Shown in pieces: positions 1-5,375 of a DNA stretch of 6,178 nucleotides (positions are counted from its first letter, which is position 1; each line of letters begins with the position of its first letter). The position numbers were made by a program, and so were the translations under genes. Location of the stretch: contig JAVVPO010000107.1 of the NCBI GenBank assembly GCA_036655715.1, forward strand, positions 1 through 6,178. The letters run 5' to 3'. The notes beneath the pieces were generated by a model. The model made no database searches. It worked only from the letters and a program-made list of their open reading frames with translations, and was not told where the DNA came from. This DNA comes from JAVVPO01 sp036655715. Its GTDB lineage: Bacteria > Bacillota > Clostridia > Lachnospirales > Cellulosilyticaceae.

Positions 1-3
1 TCT

Positions 4-29
4 AAGCACTCTTTCACGGAGTGTTTTTT
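4..29 (+). terminator. Probable intrinsic terminator, plus-strand orientation
   Basis: The arms CACTC (7-11) and GAGTG (19-23) pair around a 7-base loop, and G6-T24, A5-T25 and A4-T26 can extend the stem. A run of six T follows at 24-29. On the minus strand the same hairpin is followed by AGA instead of a T-run, so the orientation favours the plus strand, i.e. transcription arriving from the left. It lies just beyond the end of the large-terminase gene, which is read the other way, so it would stop antisense or convergent transcription before it enters that gene. The stem is short, so confidence is moderate. Confidence 0.5.
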
Positions 30-32
30 GTA

Positions 33-1580
33 TCACAATACCAAAATGCCCCTCTGGTCATACACACTTCCACTATCACCTTGATGCCTTATTGCTCTAT
101 CAAGTGCCATGATTGTAGCAACAGCACCATCTATCTTCTCTGTACTTTTCTCCTTATCAGGTTTAATGTTACCTGCTGGATCTGTCTTAACAAAGATGTT
201 ATCCATCATCCATCTTAGGACTGGATTACCTCCATGCGCTAAGTTCTTCTCTAATGTAAGTTTCATCAGCTCTTTAGATGGTGGACTCATATCTTTATAG
301 CCTTGGCCGAATGGTACTACTGTAAAGCCCATACCTTCTAGATTTTGAGTCATTTGAACTGCCCCCCATCGGTCAAAGGCTATTTCTCTAATATTATATT
401 TAGTGCCTAGCTCTTCAATAAAAGCTTCTATGTATCCATAGTGGACTACATTTCCTTCTGTTGTCTTAATATGTCCTTGTTGCTCCCATATGTTATAAGG
501 CACATGGTCACGTCTTACTCTTAGTTTGAGGTTTTCTTCTGGTATCCAGAAGTAGGGCAATACTTCATACTTTTCTTCTTCACTTCTTGGTGGAAATACG
601 AGTACAAAGGCTGTGATATCTGTAGTACTTGAAAGGTCAAGTCCTGCAAAACATTCTCTTCCTTTGAGAACGTCTACATCTACTACAAAGTTACATTCAT
701 CCCATTTATCCATAGGCATCCATCTGAGTGATTGTTTTACCCATTGATTAAGTCTTAGCTGGCGAAATAAGTTCTCTTCTGCTGGATTTTCAGTAGCACT
801 TTGATAAGCATTCCTTACCTTCTCTATATCTATGGTGTGTCCTAGTGAAGGATTTGCTTTATACCAGTTGGCTTCAAGTCCCCAATCATCTGTATCTTCT
901 ATTCCATAGATAGCTGGATAATAGGTAGTATCTATCTTTCTTCCCTCAAGAATGTCTGTAGCTTTCTGATGTTGTTCGAAGCAAATGGAGTTTCTATCAT
1001 TACCAGCTGTAGTGATAAGAAAGAATAAAGGCTGTGTTCTAGCATCTCCAGAACCTTTGGTCATAACATCAAAGAGCTCTCTGTTGGGCTGACTATGTAG
1101 CTCATCAAAGATAACTCCATGCACATTAAGTCCGTGTTTCGTATAGGCTTCTGCTGATAATACCTGATAGAAGCTATTGGTGGGTTTATAGACTAGCCTC
1201 TTTACTGACATAATAGGTTTAATCCTTTTTTTGAGTGCCGGGCATTGTTCCACCATTTCTACTGCTACATCAAATACAATAGAAGCTTGTTGTCTATCAG
1301 AAGCACAGCCATACACTTCTGCTCCCCATTCTGCATCTCCACAAGTTAGGAGTAATGCAACTGCTGCTGCAAGCTCACTTTTTCCATTTTTCTTAGGGAT
1401 TTCTATATAAGCTGTGTTATATTGCCTAAACCCATTCTCTTTAACAGTTCCAAATACATCCCTAATGATTTGCTCTTGCCACGGTAATAATTCAAAGTTA
1501 ACACCTCTCCATTGGCCCTTTGTGTGTTTGAGGCAGTTAATAAAGTCAATAGCATGTTTAGCTTTATCCTCATCATACAT
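33..1580 (-). CDS. terL: Phage terminase large subunit (Terminase_1 family ATPase/nuclease)
   Basis: This is the DNA-packaging motor, which docks at the portal, translocates DNA with ATP and cuts the concatemer. The 515 residues are a full-length protein. A Q-like motif LLPWQEQ lies at 31-37, a Walker A variant PKKNGKSE at 62-69, Walker B VIFDE at 156-160 (E160 the likely catalytic carboxylate), and a coupling motif FLITTAG at 187-193. The C-terminal RNase H-like nuclease shows the expected acidic residues in GLDLSS (D315), FDRW (D403) and IDGAVA (D484). The ATG overlaps the end of the small-subunit gene by 8 bases, and a strong GGGAGG site lies 8 bases upstream (1589-1594), inside that gene, suggesting translational coupling. 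The short C-terminal tail after the nuclease is normal for the family, and I see no truncation. The portal gene would be expected further left, outside the window. Family assignment is from motifs and context and is very secure. Confidence 0.97.
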   Translation of the reverse strand: MYDEDKAKHAIDFINCLKHTKGQWRGVNFELLPWQEQIIRDVFGTVKENGFRQYNTAYIEIPKKNGKSELAAAVALLLTCGDAEWGAEVYGCASDRQQASIVFDVAVEMVEQCPALKKRIKPIMSVKRLVYKPTNSFYQVLSAEAYTKHGLNVHGVIFDELHSQPNRELFDVMTKGSGDARTQPLFFLITTAGNDRNSICFEQHQKATDILEGRKIDTTYYPAIYGIEDTDDWGLEANWYKANPSLGHTIDIEKVRNAYQSATENPAEENLFRQLRLNQWVKQSLRWMPMDKWDECNFVVDVDVLKGRECFAGLDLSSTTDITAFVLVFPPRSEEEKYEVLPYFWIPEENLKLRVRRDHVPYNIWEQQGHIKTTEGNVVHYGYIEAFIEELGTKYNIREIAFDRWGAVQMTQNLEGMGFTVVPFGQGYKDMSPPSKELMKLTLEKNLAHGGNPVLRWMMDNIFVKTDPAGNIKPDKEKSTEKIDGAVATIMALDRAIRHQGDSGSVYDQRGILVL

Positions 1581-2055
1581 TTTTCTTTCCTCCCATCATG
1601 AGCATCAGTTCCATTGGATCTTCCTCTTCTACTACCTTATTAACATTGATACGTGTTCGTGAAGAAGGGGTAAGGCCAAATTGCTCACAGAACTTATTCA
1701 TGATCTTAAGATAAGTCTGTGCAATAGAGACTTGTGGTACTTGCTGCCAATAACCGCTTGGTGTTTTGACAATAGTTCCATGCTTGGTGATGAACTCTTC
1801 TGCTTCCTTCCATCTTGCATAGGCTTGGCAATAGCCTGCAAAAGCTGCCATATCTACTTCAGTAAGTACCCCGAGTTGTTCCAGTTGCTTAGATATCCTG
1901 CGCCATTCTTTCTTAGCTTCAGCCTCTAACCATGTAGGACACTTAGATGCCTTGGTATTTGGCTTAGGTTCGTTAGTATTCAGAGATCTTTTTCCAGGAT
2001 TGCCCTCTAGTAATTTTACTGCCGTAGGCTTGGGTTTTCTGCCTGCTTGTGCCAT
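1573..2055 (-). CDS. terS: Phage terminase small subunit, P27 family (Terminase_4)
   Basis: The small terminase binds the phage packaging site and presents DNA to the large subunit. The 160-residue product opens with the P27-family signature GRKPKPTAVKLLEGNPGKR (residues 5-23), a basic leader seen in these proteins. It continues with a helical middle (about 43-125; ARWKEAEEFITKHG is typical) and a polar, acidic C-terminal tail ending in GGKKNV. The start is the ATG at 2055: AAGGAAG at 2064-2070 is 8 bases upstream. A GTG three codons earlier (2064) overlaps that site and is unlikely to be used. The gene follows a probable terminator (2085-2108) with no convincing promoter between them, so late transcription presumably reads through or is antiterminated. 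It overlaps terL by 8 bases. An HNH nuclease gene, often found just before P27 small terminases, is absent here. Confidence 0.95.
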   Translation of the reverse strand: MAQAGRKPKPTAVKLLEGNPGKRSLNTNEPKPNTKASKCPTWLEAEAKKEWRRISKQLEQLGVLTEVDMAAFAGYCQAYARWKEAEEFITKHGTIVKTPSGYWQQVPQVSIAQTYLKIMNKFCEQFGLTPSSRTRINVNKVVEEEDPMELMLMMGGKKNV

Positions 2056-2084
2056 CTTGTTCACTTCCTTTCTTTTAACAACAG

Positions 2085-2108
2085 AAAAAGCCTACCTTAG
2101 GTAAGCTT
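2085..2108 (-). terminator. Intrinsic terminator after the 74-residue gene
   Basis: Read on the minus strand, the arms AAGCTTACC and GGTAGGCTT form a 9-bp stem around the loop TAA, with one G-U pair, and the RNA continues as UUUUUC (the first U's belong to the stem). On the plus strand the G-U becomes an A-C mismatch and no T-run follows, so the minus orientation is preferred. It starts 20 bases beyond the stop codon of the 74-residue gene and ends about 30 bases before the terS start, closing the accessory block before the packaging genes. Confidence 0.6.
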
Positions 2109-2127
2109 CTCTATTAATTATATTATT

Positions 2128-2352
2128 TTAGCCCTGTAACATTCTTTCTGCATATTTAACTGTTTGTTCCATTACAGCCATACAGATAATTCCTTCGATT
2201 TCTTCTACTGTAGGGTTAAGAATTTCCTCGTATTTCAATCGAGCTTCTTCACCTAACCATTCATGTACAGGTATTTTATATTTATCATAATAAGTTCTAT
2301 ACATATCACAGCTAAAAGAATCCTTTACTACTTGTTCCCATGTTTTTTTCAT
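2128..2352 (-). CDS. Small uncharacterised phage protein, 74 residues
   Basis: I do not recognise a named family. The product is soluble and helical in character, with no signal peptide or membrane segment. It starts MKKTWEQVVKDSFSCD, has an aromatic patch with MYRTYYDKYKIPVHEWLG (about 17-34), and ends with an acidic helix (PTVEEIEGIICMAVMEQTVKY) carrying a second Cys. I chose the ATG at 2352. An AAGGAG site lies at 2364-2369, 11 bases upstream, and a GTG four codons earlier (2364) overlaps that site and so should not be the start. The gene has its own promoter-like sequence (TAGACT, 17 bases, TATAAT) with a repeated palindrome over the -35, and a terminator directly after the stop. It could thus be expressed alone, even from a prophage otherwise silent. 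It may instead be the last gene of the amidoligase block. A role as partner or substrate of those enzymes is only a guess. Confidence 0.75.
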   Translation of the reverse strand: MKKTWEQVVKDSFSCDMYRTYYDKYKIPVHEWLGEEARLKYEEILNPTVEEIEGIICMAVMEQTVKYAERMLQG

Positions 2353-2380
2353 TTGTTTTCTCACTCCTTATAAAATATTT

Positions 2381-2409
2381 ATTATAGCTTATACCTGCAA
2401 TTTAGTCTA
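2381..2409 (-). promoter_or_regulatory. Sigma-A-type promoter for the 74-residue gene
   Basis: On the minus strand, a consensus -10 box TATAAT (2386-2381) follows a -35-like TAGACT (2409-2404, 4 of 6 matches to TTGACA) after exactly 17 bases. Predicted transcription starts near 2374 and gives a leader of about 22 bases containing the AAGGAG site at 2364-2369. The -35 lies inside a palindrome (2402-2410) that occurs twice, which suggests repression or activation at this site. This is the best promoter in the window, though untested, and in AT-rich DNA a TATAAT can arise by chance. Confidence 0.55.
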
Positions 2410-2427
2410 ATAAAGTATTAGTCTAAA
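2401..2427. repeat. Tandem copies of a 9-base palindrome (candidate operator)
   Basis: TTAGTCTAA occurs at 2402-2410 and again, identical, at 2418-2426, separated by 7 bases (TAAAGTA). Each copy is symmetric about its central base, and the whole stretch is also a near-perfect dyad, with CTAATA and TATTAG arms around AAG. The left copy covers the -35 of the 74-residue gene's promoter. The right copy contains the stop codon of the cyclotransferase gene. No T-run follows on either strand, so a terminator is less likely than a binding site for a dimeric regulator. The centres are 16 bases apart, so the copies lie about one and a half helical turns from each other. Confidence 0.5.
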
Positions 2428-2905
2428 AGTCATCCTCAAAGCCATTAACTACTTCTACAATTTCTTCTATATTTTTAGCTACTGCCTCATTAAGTTTAGT
2501 TAACCGTAGCTTGTTGTCTTTGTATCCTCTAATAATCGTATCAAGGTAAGTCTTACTAGGTTCAGCTGGATAATCTTGATATCTCCTAGCCATTACATAG
2601 GCCATGGCTTCTATCCTACTTTCATCTTTCAGATCAACTTCTATAGTTTTCTTCGTATAAAGGCTTGGGTAACCTTCGTATCTATCAAGAGCTACTTCAC
2701 ACTCGGGTGTGATTTCCCAAAGAACAATAGGTACACTCCCTTCTTGGCTTCTTTCGATATTAGCTACTCCCTTAGTTAATCCTCGAAAAGTTAATCTATA
2801 ATCCTTCACTTCACCTGTGCCTATTACCACTGCTGCAGGGCATCTCATTCCCATTTGTTTAAGGTTCATATTACTACCATAAGCAGCGTAGATTTTAGTT
2901 TTCAT
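2423..2905 (-). CDS. Gamma-glutamylcyclotransferase-like protein (GGCT/AIG2 fold)
   Basis: The family releases 5-oxoproline from gamma-glutamyl amines or amides, freeing the amine. The 160-residue product has the nucleotide-like glycine loop YGSNMN (9-14) near the N-terminus, the core segment KGVANI (45-50), and the catalytic-type glutamate in LDRYEGYP (E77), the equivalent of the essential Glu of characterised members. A C-terminal helical, acidic extension (about 110-160, ending EDDF) follows the barrel. It has no signal peptide, so it is cytosolic. The ATG at 2905 has AAAGGAG (2913-2919) 7 bases upstream. It follows the amidoligase gene after 59 bases that contain a strong hairpin. The neighbour forms amides and this enzyme would break or cyclise them, so a shared substrate is likely but unknown. 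The active site appears intact, so I see no sign of decay. Confidence 0.9.
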   Translation of the reverse strand: MKTKIYAAYGSNMNLKQMGMRCPAAVVIGTGEVKDYRLTFRGLTKGVANIERSQEGSVPIVLWEITPECEVALDRYEGYPSLYTKKTIEVDLKDESRIEAMAYVMARRYQDYPAEPSKTYLDTIIRGYKDNKLRLTKLNEAVAKNIEEIVEVVNGFEDDF

Positions 2906-2920
2906 ATGCTTTCTCCTTTC

Positions 2921-2951
2921 AATAAAGGGAGGTTCTTTCCTCCCATTTATT
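2921..2951 (-). promoter_or_regulatory. Strong intercistronic hairpin between amidoligase and cyclotransferase genes
   Basis: Read on the minus strand, AATAAA, a bulged T, and GGGAGG pair with CCTCCC and TTTATT around an AAAGAA loop, giving 12 base pairs with one bulge, six of them in a G+C-rich core. The final TTTATT of the stem could serve as a poor U-tract if only the core forms, making this a weak terminator or attenuator. The hairpin ends one base before the ribosome binding site of the cyclotransferase gene. It could therefore set the ratio of the two enzymes by partial termination, by blocking ribosome access, or by stabilising a processed mRNA end. Confidence 0.5.
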
Positions 2952-2964
2952 CACTGCCTCTAGT

Positions 2965-3861
2965 TCAAGCTATATTTCTCCAAGCTGAATTACCTGATAG
3001 ATTTCCCAGGAAATGGTATCTGCAAGTTTTGAATTCTTCTCCATTTAATCCTAGTCTTAGCATCCAGCATCTAAAGGTGTACTTTTCATTATCTGTTTGA
3101 GTTCTTCTTGCACTTGCTGTCTTTTGCCTGAGAGCTTGATGGCTAAGGGCTAGACAAAATTGAATATATGCTTTGATTTTGCCAGCATGCAGGGTGCTGT
3201 TAAAAAGTCTAAATTCTACTGTTCCTTTGGTAAATGTACTATGAAGGTTAAGTCCATAGTATCTACTTTGATGATAATGTTTAGTTCTAGGCTCGTTCCC
3301 ATATCTTTCATACCAAATATCCGCTAGAGTCTCTAAACTCTTTGGCTTTTTTTGATTAATGGCTTGAATAAGCTCTTCATTAAGTTTTTTGCAATATCTA
3401 AGCCTTTCTGAATCAATTTCTAGCGCCTTATAGAGTAGTTTTTCTTTGCTCGCTACTAAGTTAACCAAGTTCTTAAGACTATTAGGTGTGTGTTTATACG
3501 CATCTATATGGATATGAATGCCACACGTTTTATTCGTAATGCCCCCCTCTGTTCTCAAAGCCCTGACTATCTCTTGTAGCGGCTCGATATCTTCATAGGT
3601 GAGTATAGGGCTAACTAACTCTACCCTATACTCTGCTGTTGCATAGACCATTCCTAGTCCCTGTTTCTTTTGTGCTTGAATACTTGAGTCTGAAACAATC
3701 TTCCAAGTTCTGCCCTTTAAATCTCTTACATGGTAGGCATCATACGTTCCACCAATATGTGAAGAACATTCTGCTCCTAATTGTGTCTTAATACACTCTG
3801 CAGCTTCTTTTCTTGTAATGCCAGTGAATTCAATTTCAATGCCAAACATTTGTGTTCTCAT
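2965..3861 (-). CDS. Amidoligase, glutamine-synthetase fold (Amidoligase_2 family)
   Basis: The family is predicted to use ATP to join an amine to a carboxylate, for example the gamma-carboxylate of glutamate, via an acyl phosphate. The 298-residue product shows, in order, GIEIEF (7-12) and WKIVSDSS (53-60), then ELVSPI (81-86), GIHIHID (114-120), YYGLNLHS (201-208) and TVEFRLFNSTLH (214-225). The Glu, His and Arg residues match the metal- and nucleotide-binding set of GS-like ligases. No signal peptide or membrane segment is present. I start at the ATG at 3861, because AAAGGAG (3870-3876) is 8 bases upstream and the family begins close to the GIEIEF strand. An in-frame ATG at 3909 would add 16 residues but lacks a binding site. 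The cyclotransferase gene follows. This pairing recurs in Firmicutes prophages, where modification of a peptide or of the cell envelope has been proposed. The substrate cannot be read from the sequence. Confidence 0.92.
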   Translation of the reverse strand: MRTQMFGIEIEFTGITRKEAAECIKTQLGAECSSHIGGTYDAYHVRDLKGRTWKIVSDSSIQAQKKQGLGMVYATAEYRVELVSPILTYEDIEPLQEIVRALRTEGGITNKTCGIHIHIDAYKHTPNSLKNLVNLVASKEKLLYKALEIDSERLRYCKKLNEELIQAINQKKPKSLETLADIWYERYGNEPRTKHYHQSRYYGLNLHSTFTKGTVEFRLFNSTLHAGKIKAYIQFCLALSHQALRQKTASARRTQTDNEKYTFRCWMLRLGLNGEEFKTCRYHFLGNLSGNSAWRNIA

Positions 3862-3869
3862 GACTTGAG

Positions 3870-3876
3870 CTCCTTT
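3870..3876 (-). promoter_or_regulatory. Ribosome binding site deciding the amidoligase start
   Basis: AAAGGAG on the minus strand lies 8 bases before the ATG at 3861, an ideal spacing. The site falls inside the longer open frame that begins at 3909, so it would be coding sequence if the upstream ATG were used. That ATG is preceded by GGATATAGAGTTAAC, which has no comparable site. Confidence 0.7.
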
Positions 3877-3994
3877 GTAAATGTGTTTTCCCCTTCGGGT
3901 AGTACACATGTTAACTCTATATCCACTATAGTTGTAGGGCTCTAAAGCACATACATTTCACAAGAAACACAACCATTATTAGTGCTTATGACAC

Positions 3995-4016
3995 AAAAAT
4001 AGGAGTCTACTTCCCA
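3995..4016 (-). terminator. Weak terminator candidate after the 47-residue gene
   Basis: On the minus strand, TGGGA (4016-4012) can pair with TCCTA (4004-4000), including one G-U pair, around a 7-base loop. It is followed by TTTTT (3999-3995). The stop codon of the 47-residue gene lies in the loop. A 5-bp stem is short, so termination would be partial at best. If real, it separates the methyltransferase operon from the amidoligase block. Confidence 0.3.
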
Positions 4017-4150
4017 AGAACTCTTTCAAGTCCTTTCATAGCTCCTGTTATATTTCCACTAATGATTTGGCCTTTTATTGTTCTTAATTGCTGCCTATTC
4101 AGTTTATCTTTATTTTTCTTAAGAAGTAACAACGCCTGTTGCTTGTTCAT
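4007..4150 (-). CDS. Small basic phage protein, 47 residues, overlapping the methyltransferase gene
   Basis: A 48-codon frame begins with ATG at 4150, inside the last 32 bases of the methyltransferase gene in another frame, and ends with TAG at 4009-4007. A good ribosome site, AAGGTGG (4160-4166), sits 9 bases upstream. The product is rich in Lys, Gln and Leu, begins MNKQQALLLLKKNKDKLN and continues with a second helix-like part containing GQIISGNITGAMKGLERVL. It looks like two amphipathic helices and has no Cys and no membrane segment. The overlap and site suggest translation coupled to the methyltransferase. The layout resembles short helical proteins found next to methyltransferases in other Firmicutes prophages, but I cannot name a family or a function. 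It is small enough to be missed by default gene callers. Confidence 0.72.
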   Translation of the reverse strand: MNKQQALLLLKKNKDKLNRQQLRTIKGQIISGNITGAMKGLERVLGK

Positions 4151-5375
4151 GGTTTTCAACCACCTTTGAATAAGGTATCTTTTCATTCTCTCTTAATAAA
4201 AATATATCAATATTAGTGCCTTTATGTTCAGCATATCTTTTCACAATAACATCTGCATATCTTTCATCTAACTCTATGGTATGGCATATTCGATTAGTTT
4301 GCTCACAAGCCATAAGCGTAGAACCTGAACCACCAAACGGATCAAGAACGATGCAGTTAGTCATGCTGCTATTTTGAATAGGGTAAGAGATAAGTGCTAT
4401 TGGCTTCATTGTTGGATGAAGTTCATTTTTAGAAGGTCTATCAAAGTTCCATATAGTGCTCTGCTTTCTATCACCATACCATTTATGCTTACCTGATTTC
4501 TTCCATCCATAAAGTACAGGTTCGTGTTTCCAATGATAATCACTACGACCTAATACTAAACTCTGTTTTGCCCAGATACACACCCCAGCAAGATAAAGTC
4601 CTGAGTCATTGAATGCTTTTCTAAAGTTAAGTCCTTCTGTATCTGCATGAAATACATAAATACAAGCATCATCAGCCATATGATTTTGCATGTTTGAAAA
4701 GGCTTTATATAAGAAGTTATAGAAGTCATCTTGCTTCATATTATCATTTTGGATTCTACCTGCCTTAGCTTCATAAGCCACATTATATGGGGGATCTGTT
4801 ACTACTAGATTTGCCTCTTTACCATCCATTAGAGTTTCATAAACCTTAGATTCTGTACTATCGCCACAAATCAATCGATGTCTTCCAAGTAGCCATACAT
4901 CACCTTGCATAGTCATAGGTATTTCAGTTAGTGCATCATCTACATTAAAGTCATCTTCCTGGATGTCCTTATCATGTAGGTTGTTGAATAACTCATCAAT
5001 CTCTGGAGGATCAAATCCTGTAAAAGATATGTCATAGTCCATTTCTTGTAAGTCTTTAATCAGTTCCCCTAAAAGCTCTTGGTTCCACTCACCAGATATT
5101 TTATTAAGGGCTACATTCAGCGCTTTCTCCTTAGTCTTATCCATTTCTATTACTACACAGTCTACTTCTGTAAAGCCTAAGTGTCTAAGTACTTTCCATC
5201 TTTGATGCCCTCCAATAATGGTTAAGTCTCTATTCACTATGATTGGATCTACATAGCCAAACTCATCAATACTTCTTTTGATTTTCTCATACTCAGCATC
5301 ACCAGGTTTTAAATCTTTTCGTGGATTATAACTTGCTGGTCTTAAAGTATCTATTTGTAATTTTTTAAACTCCAC
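4119..5375 (-). CDS. ParB-like domain fused to a beta-class DNA methyltransferase (N6-adenine or N4-cytosine)
   Basis: The enzyme would transfer a methyl group from S-adenosylmethionine to an exocyclic amino group in DNA. Numbering from a start three codons upstream, residues about 5-85 form a ParB/sulfiredoxin-type domain (YNPRKDL, then YVDPIIVN and GGHQRWKV). The catalytic motif IV DPPY is at 197-200, HPTMKP at 323-328, and the AdoMet-binding motif I DPFGGSGST at 348-356, followed by the acidic IELDERYADV. Motif IV before motif I defines the beta class. DPPY fits N6-adenine and does not exclude N4-cytosine. I prefer the GTG at 5375, giving 418 residues, because GGAG (5384-5387) is 8 bases upstream. 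The GTG at 5384 overlaps that site. The gene overlaps the HTH gene by 11 bases. No restriction endonuclease is nearby, so this is an orphan phage methylase, perhaps for evading restriction. Confidence 0.95.
   Translation of the reverse strand: MEFKKLQIDTLRPASYNPRKDLKPGDAEYEKIKRSIDEFGYVDPIIVNRDLTIIGGHQRWKVLRHLGFTEVDCVVIEMDKTKEKALNVALNKISGEWNQELLGELIKDLQEMDYDISFTGFDPPEIDELFNNLHDKDIQEDDFNVDDALTEIPMTMQGDVWLLGRHRLICGDSTESKVYETLMDGKEANLVVTDPPYNVAYEAKAGRIQNDNMKQDDFYNFLYKAFSNMQNHMADDACIYVFHADTEGLNFRKAFNDSGLYLAGVCIWAKQSLVLGRSDYHWKHEPVLYGWKKSGKHKWYGDRKQSTIWNFDRPSKNELHPTMKPIALISYPIQNSSMTNCIVLDPFGGSGSTLMACEQTNRICHTIELDERYADVIVKRYAEHKGTNIDIFLLRENEKIPYSKVVENHEQATGVVTS

Noticed and set aside
21..300. Plus-strand open frames opposite the 3' end of the large-terminase gene
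   Set aside because: They are fully antisense to conserved nuclease-domain codons, have no upstream ribosome site, and have no recognisable protein features.
2111..2139. TATAAT at 2122-2117 as a promoter for the terminase genes
   Set aside because: No acceptable -35 lies 16 to 18 bases upstream (AGAATG-like), and transcription from it would run straight into the hairpin at 2085-2108.
1414..3100. Several plus-strand open frames of 60 to 82 codons opposite the terminase, cyclotransferase and amidoligase genes
   Set aside because: They lie antisense to well-supported genes, lack ribosome binding sites, and encode Ser/Phe/Leu-rich low-complexity products typical of the reverse strand of AT-rich coding DNA.
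3862..3909. ATG at 3909 as the amidoligase start
   Set aside because: It has no Shine-Dalgarno sequence, while the ATG at 3861 has AAAGGAG at 8 bases and matches the usual position of the first conserved strand.
3926..3976. A 16-codon minus-strand frame (starting MVVFLVKC) in the gap before the amidoligase gene
   Set aside because: It has no ribosome binding site and is very short; a leader peptide cannot be excluded but nothing supports it.
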